Positions 1 to 4,907 of a DNA stretch of 6,454 nucleotides are shown here, piece by piece; the stretch's first letter is position 1; every line of letters begins with the position of its first letter. Location of the stretch: NCBI GenBank assembly GCA_937884685.1, contig CAKZYM010000220.1, positions 1 through 6,454 of the forward strand, written 5' to 3'. Source of the stretch: an uncultured Calothrix sp. GTDB lineage: Bacteria > Cyanobacteriota > Cyanobacteriia > Cyanobacteriales > Nostocaceae. The position numbers and the translations under genes are program-made. The notes below the pieces were generated by a model. It saw only the letters and a program-made list of their open reading frames with translations, was not told the DNA's origin and ran no database searches.

Positions 1-175
1 GAAAAACTTCTCCTTTTGCATATTCAACTTTTGAGTGAGCAATATTTTCAACTATTTCATCACGACGTTTTTCAATAATTCTTCGCCGTACAACTTGAAC
101 AAGTGCTTCTTGTTCCTCTAAAGATAGTCTTTCTATACTTTCTAAAACCTGGTCAAATCTAGAAAATTCTGTCAT
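1..175 (-). CDS. Antitoxin-like small protein, C-terminus cut by window edge
   Basis: Reading leftward from the ATG at 175-173, the first 58 codons are open and run off the window, so the C-terminus and stop are missing. The protein starts MTEFSRFDQVLESIERLS, followed by LEEQEALVQVVRRRIIEKRRDE (about residues 19-40) and then IVENIAHSKVEYAKGEVF. This pattern of a short helix, an LSLEEQ turn, a basic RRRIIEKRRDEI helix and an 'I..S..EY..G' segment is typical of small cyanobacterial proteins that resemble type II antitoxins and often precede a RelE/ParE-like toxin gene. That family link is from memory. If it holds, a toxin gene should lie just beyond the left edge, downstream of this gene. No strong Shine-Dalgarno is seen, only AGGCAG about 6 bases before the start. 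Role as an antitoxin is inference. Confidence 0.7.
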   Translation of the reverse strand, partial: MTEFSRFDQVLESIERLSLEEQEALVQVVRRRIIEKRRDEIVENIAHSKVEYAKGEVF

Positions 176-344
176 TATTTCTGCCTATGTCCCGACATTT
201 ACATTGCAATTTTAACAGCAATCCTAAATTAAAACTTTTCCCAATCTCCAATCCCGTATTTCATATATGTAAGCACTGTACCTTGAAAATTAATAGTTCC
301 AGTTAGTAGGATAATTCTGGCAACAACAGGATTAAACTGAAAAA

Positions 345-521
345 ATGCCTACAGAAGAACAATTGAAGTGTTTGTACACAATCACCTGTCAGTTAACCTT
401 TGTCATGCTTCAGCCAATTCACCTTGTTTATTTAGACCAACGCACGCTAAATTTATATATTCTAGCCGGTGAAAACGAAGATATTGAATTTGAAGTAACT
501 ATTGATGGAGAGGTATTTTAA
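345..521 (+). CDS. DUF6888-like small protein, first gene of a coupled pair
   Basis: A 58-residue protein running from MPTEEQLKCLYTITCQL to IEFEVTIDGEVF. The central part, QPIHLVYLDQRTLNLYILAG (about residues 23-42), followed by an acidic 'ENEDIEFEV' stretch, is the pattern I associate with the short cyanobacterial family DUF6888 (QPIHLVRLDERTGNI.ILAG in relatives). Function of the family is unknown. The TAA stop (519-521) shares its last base with the ATG of the next gene, so the two are almost certainly cotranslated. No clear Shine-Dalgarno precedes the ATG, only an A-rich run, but the frame, the length and the coupling to a DUF6887-like gene make it a real gene. Its length matches the family as I remember it. 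Confidence 0.82.
   Translation: MPTEEQLKCLYTITCQLTFVMLQPIHLVYLDQRTLNLYILAGENEDIEFEVTIDGEVF
507..513 (+). promoter_or_regulatory. Shine-Dalgarno of the DUF6887-like gene
   Basis: GGAGAGG sits 7 bases before the ATG at 521, within the last codons of the upstream gene. It supports the ATG at 521 and gives the second gene its own ribosome entry besides coupling. Confidence 0.7.
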
Positions 522-724
522 TGAATCCTGTAAATTATACTCAAATGTCCGACAAGCAATTAAAAAAATATTTGGTTAAGAATCGTAATGATAAAGCAGC
601 ACTTCAAGTTTATTTAAACCGTCGTCACCAGCATCCAAATCCGGTAATTGCAACTCTCAATGAATCCGATTTTGAAGATAAAATTTTAACTGCGATTCGC
701 GACCAAATGAGCGAGAATGTCTAG
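521..724 (+). CDS. DUF6887-like small protein, second gene of the pair
   Basis: A 67-residue protein with the DUF6887 signature. It has YTQMSDKQLKKYLVKNRND (about residues 6-24), then AALQVYLNRRHQHPN (27-41), VIATLNESDFEDKI (43-56) and a final TAIRDQ helix. The family is widespread and often multicopy in cyanobacteria and is usually found next to DUF6888. No biochemical function is known to me. The start overlaps the previous stop (TAATG), and a good Shine-Dalgarno, GGAGAGG at 507-513, lies 7 bases upstream inside the previous gene. The close coupling and two small proteins recall toxin-antitoxin or other binary modules, but nothing in the sequence proves that. Confidence 0.88.
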   Translation: MNPVNYTQMSDKQLKKYLVKNRNDKAALQVYLNRRHQHPNPVIATLNESDFEDKILTAIRDQMSENV

Positions 725-739
725 TACCGCTTCGCAGAA

Positions 740-770
740 GTAAGAAGTAAAAAGTAAAAAGTAAAAAGTT
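740..770. repeat. Heptamer tandem repeat (STRR), GTAAAAA units
   Basis: Four 7-bp units: GTAAGAA (740-746), then GTAAAAA three times (747-767), with a partial GTT. It lies 16 bases after the stop of the DUF6887-like gene. Short tandem heptamers like this are characteristic of filamentous cyanobacterial genomes. Confidence 0.9.
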
Positions 771-787
771 TGATTTTCTCAGATTTT

Positions 788-806
788 CAGCCATTTTTAA
801 TGGTTG
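788..806 (+). terminator. Possible weak terminator after the DUF6888/6887 pair
   Basis: CAGCCATT (788-795) can pair with AATGGTTG (799-806) around a TTT loop, giving eight pairs of which one is G-T. It is followed by CCTTATTT, only a modest T-rich tract. It is the only hairpin of this kind seen between the pair and the next gene. Could be chance in AT-rich DNA. Confidence 0.35.
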
Positions 807-862
807 CCTTATTTAATCCGTGCTTTACTAGTATCTTAGGATGCTAAAAAGTATTAAAAAAA

Positions 863-911
863 GGAAAAAGGAAAAAGGTAATAGGGAACAGGCAAGAGCG
901 AACAGATAAAA
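863..911. repeat. Degenerate heptamer tandem repeat, GGAAAAA to GNNAANA units
   Basis: Two exact GGAAAAA units (863-876) continue in the same 7-bp phase as GGTAATA, GGGAACA, GGCAAGA, GCGAACA and GATAAAA (877-911). Each unit begins with G and keeps A at most of positions 4, 5 and 7, so the period outlasts the sequence identity. This is the second heptamer array in the spacer 725-1007, which otherwise shows nothing but the weak hairpin at 788-806. Confidence 0.75.
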
Positions 912-1007
912 AATATTTTTTAAATAAATTTAATCTTCAAAAGCATAATTTTATTTTACAGTTATACTTTCACTTTATTGTCTAAAATTTGAGCATACTA
1001 TGTGCTA

Positions 1008-1475
1008 ATGAATCAGTATTATTTAATAAAAGTAATTTTAGAACAGGTTAAAAATTGGGTTGAAAAGCGTGGGGAAATTTTAGCATTAGCTTTAGTCGGT
1101 TCTTATGCACGAGGTGAAGCAACATTAAAATCTGATATTGACTTAATGATGATTGCTTCGGATACAGAAGTTTTTCGTCAAAGTTATGATTGGATGTATC
1201 AAATAAATTGGGAATCCATTAATTATAAAATTCAGAAGTGGAATGATGCTCAATATGGTGTAGTCTGGTCAAGACATGTTTATTTAAGTAATTATTCAAG
1301 TAATTCAAAAAACCATTTAACCAATAAAATAAAAGTTGAAATCAGTTTTGGTTTACCAACATGGGCATCTATTCAACCCATTGATGCGGGTACATTTGGT
1401 GTAGTTAGTCGTGGCTGTAAAATCATTTACGACCCACAAGACATTTTGGCTAACTTAATTTTTGAAATAGATTGA
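1008..1475 (+). CDS. Minimal nucleotidyltransferase (polymerase-beta superfamily)
   Basis: A 155-residue protein with the core nucleotidyltransferase motif: LVGSYARGEA (residues 29-38) followed by SDIDLMMI (42-49). G31-S32 fit the nucleotide-binding loop and D43 and D45 the two metal-binding aspartates. E111 in KVEISFG (109-115) fits the third acidic residue. The C-terminal segment PTWASIQPIDAGTFGVVSRGCKIIYDP (117-143) matches a stand-alone bacterial nucleotidyltransferase group I know as PxWAxTxPVDxGTxxVVxxGxxxLxDP. Substrate unknown; relatives transfer nucleotides to small molecules, proteins or RNA. I chose the ATG at 1008; a GTG two codons earlier (1002) is in frame. Neither has a clear Shine-Dalgarno. 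No HEPN-type partner gene is adjacent, so this is not the usual MNT-HEPN toxin-antitoxin pair. All catalytic residues are present, so it is probably active. Confidence 0.88.
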   Translation: MNQYYLIKVILEQVKNWVEKRGEILALALVGSYARGEATLKSDIDLMMIASDTEVFRQSYDWMYQINWESINYKIQKWNDAQYGVVWSRHVYLSNYSSNSKNHLTNKIKVEISFGLPTWASIQPIDAGTFGVVSRGCKIIYDPQDILANLIFEID

Positions 1476-1518
1476 TAAATTTGATTGACGCTTCAAACAA
1501 AAGATAATATTAAATCGG

Positions 1519-1546
1519 AAAATCCAAAATCCAAAATCTAAAATCG
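1519..1546. repeat. Heptamer tandem repeat (STRR), AAAATCC units, abutting a start codon
   Basis: Four units AAAATCC, AAAATCC, AAAATCT, AAAATCG, ending one base before the ATG at 1548. A fifth, degenerate copy (AAATCGG, 1512-1518) precedes them. The array therefore occupies the whole place where a ribosome binding site should be. Confidence 0.9.
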
Positions 1547-1547
1547 A

Positions 1548-2039
1548 ATGACCCTCCCAAAGCCTGACATAGCTTATATCCCATGCAACCAAGAAATTGT
1601 AGAAGCTATACTAGAATTCGCTCAAATCAATTCAGAAGATGTTATTTACGATTTAGGTTGTGGAGATGGACGGATTTTAATCACTGCTGCAAAAAAATAT
1701 GGAACTCGTGGTGTAGGTATAGATATTGACCCGAAACTAGTTGAACAAGCAAAACAAAAAGCTATTAAGAATAGAGTAGATAAGCAATTAGAAATTTATC
1801 TACAAGATCTATTTATTAGTAATTTTGCTGATGCAGATGTTATATTTATTTATTTGTTACCCCATCTAAATTTAAGATTGCGTCCCCAGCTATGGAAACA
1901 ACTTAAACCAGGTACTCGGATTATATCTCGTGACTTTGATATGGGAGATTGGAAACCATTGCAGCAATTAACCCTGACCGTTGAAGAAGAGGAAGAACAA
2001 GAAGAAGTAAACTTATACTATTGGGAAATTGGGAAGTAG
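1548..2039 (+). CDS. Class I SAM-dependent methyltransferase, small FAM173-like type
   Basis: A 163-residue Rossmann-fold methyltransferase. AYIPCNQEIVEAILEFAQI (9-27) is the lead-in seen in this family. VIYDLGCGDGR (32-42) is motif I, the glycine-rich SAM loop. GVGIDIDP (55-62) is motif II, with D59 and D61 placed to bind the SAM ribose. LQDLF (85-89) and IYLLPHLNLRLRP (101-113) follow, then LKPGTRIISRDFDMGDWKP (119-137). The YDLGCGDGRI and FDMGDW blocks match small prokaryotic methyltransferases related to the FAM173/ATPSCKMT lysine methyltransferases. The substrate is unknown; protein lysine methylation is suggested only by that resemblance. The C-terminus carries a run of glutamates (146-153). 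Probably cytosolic, as no signal or membrane segment is visible. The upstream heptamer array replaces any Shine-Dalgarno. The ATG is the first in frame after the array and suits the family N-terminus. Confidence 0.9.
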   Translation: MTLPKPDIAYIPCNQEIVEAILEFAQINSEDVIYDLGCGDGRILITAAKKYGTRGVGIDIDPKLVEQAKQKAIKNRVDKQLEIYLQDLFISNFADADVIFIYLLPHLNLRLRPQLWKQLKPGTRIISRDFDMGDWKPLQQLTLTVEEEEEQEEVNLYYWEIGK

Positions 2040-2191
2040 CTAAGTAAGTCGGCACAAATAAATAAAGCTTGTAACAGAATATAAATCACCCTTAAAGCCT
2101 TATTGCTACTTGCTACTCCTGGTCTTAACTACGATTTTCAACATCGAGCTACTTACCACCTAATAATTCTTTCCCCTCTCTGCCTCTGCCA

Positions 2192-2221
2192 TTGAAGTTC
2201 CGTACTATTTCGGGTGATAAT
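2192..2221 (+). promoter_or_regulatory. Candidate sigma-70-type promoter for the 2277-2908 operon
   Basis: TTGAAG (2192-2197) and GATAAT (2216-2221) are 18 bases apart, close to the consensus -35 and -10. Transcription would begin near 2228, which leaves the GTG at 2214 outside the transcript and supports the ATG at 2277. A 6-bp inverted repeat, GTTCCG (2197-2202) and CGGAAC (2234-2239), brackets the -10 box. Prediction by eye only. Confidence 0.4.
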
Positions 2222-2276
2222 TGTATGTCCCTCCGGAACATGCTCTGTTAAAATCATTCATTGTTTATTGACGAAA

Positions 2277-2525
2277 ATGTCTATTTCAAAAACTGAAGCA
2301 AAACAACTTTTAGAACGGATGATTTTTGAAGAAACTCATCCCCAAGATTGGGTACAAGATGTTTGGGGATTAAGCCCATTATTAGGAGATAGTGCAGCCA
2401 AATTATTTGAGGTTTTTGAAGCGCTGATTGAATGCTGTCCCGAATCACAATTAGAAAATTTATTACAAAGCTATTATCAGCAAAATTTTATGAGTGATGA
2501 CCAAGACTACCCAAATCATAATTGA
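2277..2525 (+). CDS. Unknown 82-residue helical protein upstream of the tautomerase gene
   Basis: I do not recognise this protein beyond its looking like a conserved small cyanobacterial type. From the ATG at 2277 it reads MSISKTEAKQLLERMIFEET, then HPQDWVQDVWGLSPLLGDS (21-39). A helix AAKLFEVFEALIECCPESQ (40-58) and LENLLQSYYQQNF (59-71) follow, and it ends in a polar tail SDDQDYPNHN. It is acidic, rich in leucine and tryptophan-containing turns, has a CC pair at 53-54, and shows no membrane segment. An in-frame GTG at 2214 would add 21 residues (CPSGTCSVKIIHCLL), but that stretch overlaps the candidate -10 box and looks non-coding. Only 14 bases separate its stop from the tautomerase start, so the two are probably one operon. 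No clear Shine-Dalgarno is seen. Confidence 0.68.
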   Translation: MSISKTEAKQLLERMIFEETHPQDWVQDVWGLSPLLGDSAAKLFEVFEALIECCPESQLENLLQSYYQQNFMSDDQDYPNHN

Positions 2526-2539
2526 GCAACAAGTAACTT

Positions 2540-2908
2540 ATGCCTCAAACTAAAATTTACGGTATTGATAAGTATCTAAATCCGATTAAAAACCAATTAA
2601 GTCTAGTAATTCATAGTTGTTTTGTAGATGTGCTGCAATATCCTTCTGAGAAACGTTTTCATCGTTTTTTTCCAATGGATAAATCGGATTTTATCTTTCC
2701 ATCTGATAAAAGTCAGAGCTATTTAATTATTGAGATTAGCATGTTTGAAGGACGTTCTGTTGAACTCAAGAAAAACTTAATTCGCTTACTTATCAAACGT
2801 ATTAGCGAAAAGTTTCGTATTTCTAGTAACGATATAGAAATAACTATCTTTGAAACACCAAAATGCAACTGGGGGGTACGGGGTGTTCCCGGTGATGAAT
2901 TGGGTTGA
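2540..2908 (+). CDS. Tautomerase-superfamily protein, C-terminus probably short
   Basis: A 122-residue protein of the 4-oxalocrotonate tautomerase/MIF superfamily. It begins MPQTKIYG, so Pro2 becomes the N-terminal catalytic base once Met is removed. Two beta-alpha-beta blocks can be traced: residues 2-34 with the helix NPIKNQLSLVIHSCFVDVLQ (14-33), and the second strand and helix IIEISMFEGRSVELKKNLIR (63-82). Family blocks RFHRFFPMDKSDF (39-51), EITIFETPKCNWGVRG (100-115) and VPGDELG (116-122) are well kept. The superfamily keto-enol isomerises or dehalogenates small carbonyl acids; the substrate here is unknown. The reading frame stops directly after GDELG. I expect relatives to carry several more residues, so the end may have been altered where the heptamer array begins. 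Probable operon with the 82-residue gene. Confidence 0.85.
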   Translation: MPQTKIYGIDKYLNPIKNQLSLVIHSCFVDVLQYPSEKRFHRFFPMDKSDFIFPSDKSQSYLIIEISMFEGRSVELKKNLIRLLIKRISEKFRISSNDIEITIFETPKCNWGVRGVPGDELG

Positions 2909-2910
2909 AG

Positions 2911-2973
2911 AGTTAGGAGTTAGGAGTTAGGAATTAGAAGTTATTAATTAGGAATTAAGAGTTAGAAGTTAAT
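2911..2973. repeat. Heptamer tandem repeat (STRR), AGTTAGG-type, nine units
   Basis: Three exact AGTTAGG units (2911-2931) are followed in phase by AATTAGA, AGTTATT, AATTAGG, AATTAAG, AGTTAGA and AGTTAAT (to 2973). The in-phase block before it, GTTGAAG (2904-2910), looks like a further degenerate copy and contains the tautomerase stop codon. Confidence 0.9.
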
Positions 2974-2982
2974 GACTATATT

Positions 2983-3017
2983 CTCTAACTATCGACCTCT
3001 AACTTTAGACCTTTAAC
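2983..3017. repeat. Heptamer tandem repeat in inverted orientation, CTCTAAC-type
   Basis: Five units of period 7: CTCTAAC, TATCGAC, CTCTAAC, TTTAGAC, CTTTAAC. Each ends in AC. Read on the other strand the units are GTTAGAG/GTTAAAG, i.e. the same motif family as the array at 2911-2973 but inverted. AGTTAGA (2960-2966) can pair perfectly with TCTAACT (2984-2990), so a transcript across 2911-3017 could fold back on itself and might act as a weak terminator between the tautomerase gene and the next gene. Confidence 0.75.
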
Positions 3018-3128
3018 CTATACACTGTTCATGAAAATTTAATCTATATTTATAAAATTTTTATCTGTTTAATCCTGGGTATAGAATTATATAAAGTAAA
3101 AATGATTATGCCGTCTTAAAGTTATTTT

Positions 3129-3350
3129 ATGAGTCAATATCAGTTTTTAGACCGGCGTTTTCAAGAATATCATGTAGCTCTGATAAAAGCATTGCAGGAT
3201 TTAGCCGCTCAGTTAGAAGCAGAAAAATGCATACAACAGGGCGAATTTATTAGGGTGATGCTTGATGTTCTGTTAGAAGTTGAAGTTAAAAACAAACGCG
3301 ACCTAGCTGCAATCGAAGAAGATATTAAAAATTCGCTTCTACTAGACTAA
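3129..3350 (+). CDS. Unknown 73-residue helical protein
   Basis: I do not recognise this protein. It reads MSQYQFLDRRFQEYHVALIK, then ALQDLAAQLEAEKCIQQGEF (21-40), IRVMLDVLLEVEVKNKRDLA (41-60) and AIEEDIKNSLLLD. The leucine/alanine spacing and the charge pattern predict two or three amphipathic helices, with possible coiled-coil pairing at 18-35. It has one cysteine, and no membrane segment or signal peptide. It starts at the first in-frame ATG; no Shine-Dalgarno is visible and no strong promoter, although TATATAAAG (3088-3096) could serve as a -10 region. Its last three codons overlap the 3' end of the opposite-strand gene by nine bases, with both stops inside the overlap. Coding status rests on length, composition and position, so it is less certain than its larger neighbours. 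Confidence 0.6.
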   Translation: MSQYQFLDRRFQEYHVALIKALQDLAAQLEAEKCIQQGEFIRVMLDVLLEVEVKNKRDLAAIEEDIKNSLLLD

Positions 3351-4199
3351 GACATTAATGAAATAGTCGATTAGGTAGTCTAAATAACCTTTTAATTCAT
3401 CAATTGCTTTATCTGAAATTGCGGCAGAATTTTGCCATTCATTGACATATTTACTTCTAATTGACTCAAATGCTCTCAAATAAATCTCAACTGGAGGTTC
3501 ATAATGGCTAACTACCCCTTTGTAAAGTAAGCGGGGTTCGATTTCATTTTCCATACAGCTACCAATCAATTTAAGATATTTGCTGATATTACGACAAAAT
3601 TCTTCGATGTGTTGATGCTCGGGAGTTAATAATTCATATGCGACTGTTTGCGCTACTTCAATTCTATTAGCTAATAGCCATCTTCCTCCTTCAATACATC
3701 CAGCCCTTTGGGATTCTAATTCTGGAAGGGATGATGTTAGTTCTCTTTCTATATATTCTAATGAGTAACGAAGTTTATCTTGTCTTTCTTGAATTTCCTT
3801 GAGATTTATAATTCCGACATGAGATAACTTTTTATCTTCTAATTCTCTGATTAAAACTTCTACAGTTGGTTTGATAATTTTAGTAATATATTCTATTCGT
3901 TCTTTGCTTATCTCCAAAATTTGATTACGTAGTTCGTAATTGACTATTTTTTCTAAACGACTATTTGTATTTTCTTCTAAACTAGCTAGTTGTTGTTCTA
4001 AGGAGGATATCATCTTCTGCTGAGATAAGTCCTTTCGTGGAGAGGATTTGTACAGATTTCTTTCTAAATCTTCTACTCTGCTTTGCATTTTTTTTAAAAG
4101 AGATGCATTTACCCAAGGGCTAAAAATAAACCCTGCAAAACTGTGCAAATTTCTTCCCATTTTTCCTATAATTCCCTGATTATTCAACTTTTGAGCCAT
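3342..4199 (-). CDS. Unknown 285-residue coiled-coil/helical protein
   Basis: The family is not recognised. Residues 1-36 are a polar start followed by a short hydrophobic patch, FAGFIFSPWV (21-30), too short and too interrupted for a clear membrane span. Residues 37-100 (MQSRVEDLERNL, then SSLEQQLASLEENTNSRLEKI) have heptad-like leucine spacing and should form a coiled coil. Residues 100-165 are charged helices (ERIEYITKIIKPTVEVLIREL, LRYSLEYIERELTSSLPELESQ). After a GCIEGGRWLLANRIEVAQTVAYELL segment (167-191) comes a helical C-terminal region with LLYKGVVSHYEPPVEIYL (224-241) and a closing LDYLIDYFINVLV. The start is well supported: AAGGA at 4212-4208 on the minus strand lies 8 bases before the ATG. 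A structural or scaffold role is possible but is inference. It is convergent with the 73-residue gene and faces a long spacer upstream. Confidence 0.82.
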   Translation of the reverse strand: MAQKLNNQGIIGKMGRNLHSFAGFIFSPWVNASLLKKMQSRVEDLERNLYKSSPRKDLSQQKMISSLEQQLASLEENTNSRLEKIVNYELRNQILEISKERIEYITKIIKPTVEVLIRELEDKKLSHVGIINLKEIQERQDKLRYSLEYIERELTSSLPELESQRAGCIEGGRWLLANRIEVAQTVAYELLTPEHQHIEEFCRNISKYLKLIGSCMENEIEPRLLYKGVVSHYEPPVEIYLRAFESIRSKYVNEWQNSAAISDKAIDELKGYLDYLIDYFINVLV

Positions 4200-4207
4200 A
4201 AGGTTTA

Positions 4208-4212
4208 TCCTT
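4208..4212 (-). promoter_or_regulatory. Shine-Dalgarno of the coiled-coil gene
   Basis: On the minus strand AAGGA ends 8 bases before the ATG whose A is at 4199. It is the clearest ribosome binding site on that strand and fixes the start. Confidence 0.65.
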
Positions 4213-4418
4213 AAAATTTCATGTCATTTTTTCAAAATATTTTTTTGTTGAGTAAGCTACCTCATTATTTATTTAAGAAACACTTTATGAATCTACAAGA
4301 CAGAAGATATTACATGCATCTATATTTGTCTGCTCACATGCTCTATTTTTACGCAAAGTAGGCATGGAAGATACTATGGTCGCGAACTTTATAGCCAGTA
4401 ACTATCGAAAGCAATACT

Positions 4419-4435
4419 CATGCTCATACAGCATG
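4419..4435. repeat. Short inverted repeat CATGCT/AGCATG
   Basis: CATGCT (4419-4424) and AGCATG (4430-4435) are perfect 6-bp arms around a CATAC loop. The heptamer CATGCTC also occurs upstream at 4337-4343. It could be an operator or an RNA hairpin. No T-run follows, so it is not a normal terminator. Confidence 0.4.
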
Positions 4436-4535
4436 TAAAACTTTTAATCGCGCAAATTATGTTGTATTTAGCGAAAAGTATGGAGATAATATTTGCAAAG
4501 CTTAAGCATACGGCTACTAAATTAAAAATACTTAC

Positions 4536-4574
4536 TTTATTAACGTTTATTCTAGCAATTTAAGCGTTAATAAA
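4536..4574. repeat. 14-pair inverted repeat in the long spacer
   Basis: TTTATTAACGTTTA (4536-4549) pairs with TAAGCGTTAATAAA (4561-4574) around an 11-base loop. Ten outer pairs are perfect, then one G-T and three more A-T pairs. On the plus strand no T-run follows directly; on the minus strand a run of five T occurs about five bases on (TATTTTT). It may be a regulator binding site, a minus-strand terminator or part of an unannotated RNA. Confidence 0.6.
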
Positions 4575-4900
4575 TATTCATCTATACGCAATTTTTAACC
4601 TATGCTTCACTATAAAATTATAATTTCTACGTTTATTAAAAAAAATACTTTTTTAAAACAAAATAAAAAACAATACTATAGATAGATGCTTTTTGAATAT
4701 ATAAATGCTGTATAAATATTAATCACAAAAATTAAGCTTAAACCCGTCAAGAATATTGAACTAAAACGATTAGTAGGCAAAACCGTACTAAAGTATTAGC
4801 GTTTTCTACCCCAAAAATCTTAGTTTAGATAGATAAAATTTACATATGGATTAAGCGATGCTGTTATCAAGAACAAATTCAAGATAATGCAGCATACTTT

Positions 4901-4907
4901 AAGGGAG
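4901..4907 (+). promoter_or_regulatory. Shine-Dalgarno of htpX
   Basis: AAGGGAG lies 7 bases before the ATG at 4915 and is the strongest ribosome binding site in the window, fixing the htpX start. Confidence 0.75.

Noticed and set aside
203..222. Inverted repeat ATTGC/GCAAT upstream of the antitoxin-like gene as an autoregulatory operator
   Set aside because: Arms of only five bases in AT-rich DNA are expected by chance; there is no second copy to support it.
1002..1007. GTG start two codons before the nucleotidyltransferase ATG
   Set aside because: No ribosome binding site favours it and the ATG at 1008 is the more usual start; the difference is only two residues.
2040..2191. Possible gene remnant or insertion-sequence end after the methyltransferase gene
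   Set aside because: No open frame, no terminal inverted repeats and no target duplication could be found; only a TTGCTAC doublet is visible.
2214..2276. Upstream GTG start adding 21 residues to the 82-residue protein
   Set aside because: The extension overlaps the candidate -10 box, lacks a Shine-Dalgarno and encodes an unlikely cysteine-rich peptide; the ATG at 2277 is preferred.
740..3017. CRISPR array
   Set aside because: The repeats are 7-bp tandem units without spacers, which does not fit any CRISPR array.
4287..4438. Two consecutive 24-codon frames (4287-4361 and 4364-4438) in the long spacer
   Set aside because: Too short, no convincing ribosome binding site for the first and only a weak one (AGTAGG) for the second, and no recognisable protein features.
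4364..4445. Possible tRNA or other structured RNA in the less AT-rich block
   Set aside because: No T-loop GTTCGA-like box, no cloverleaf arms and no anticodon stem could be traced; only one 6-bp hairpin is evident.
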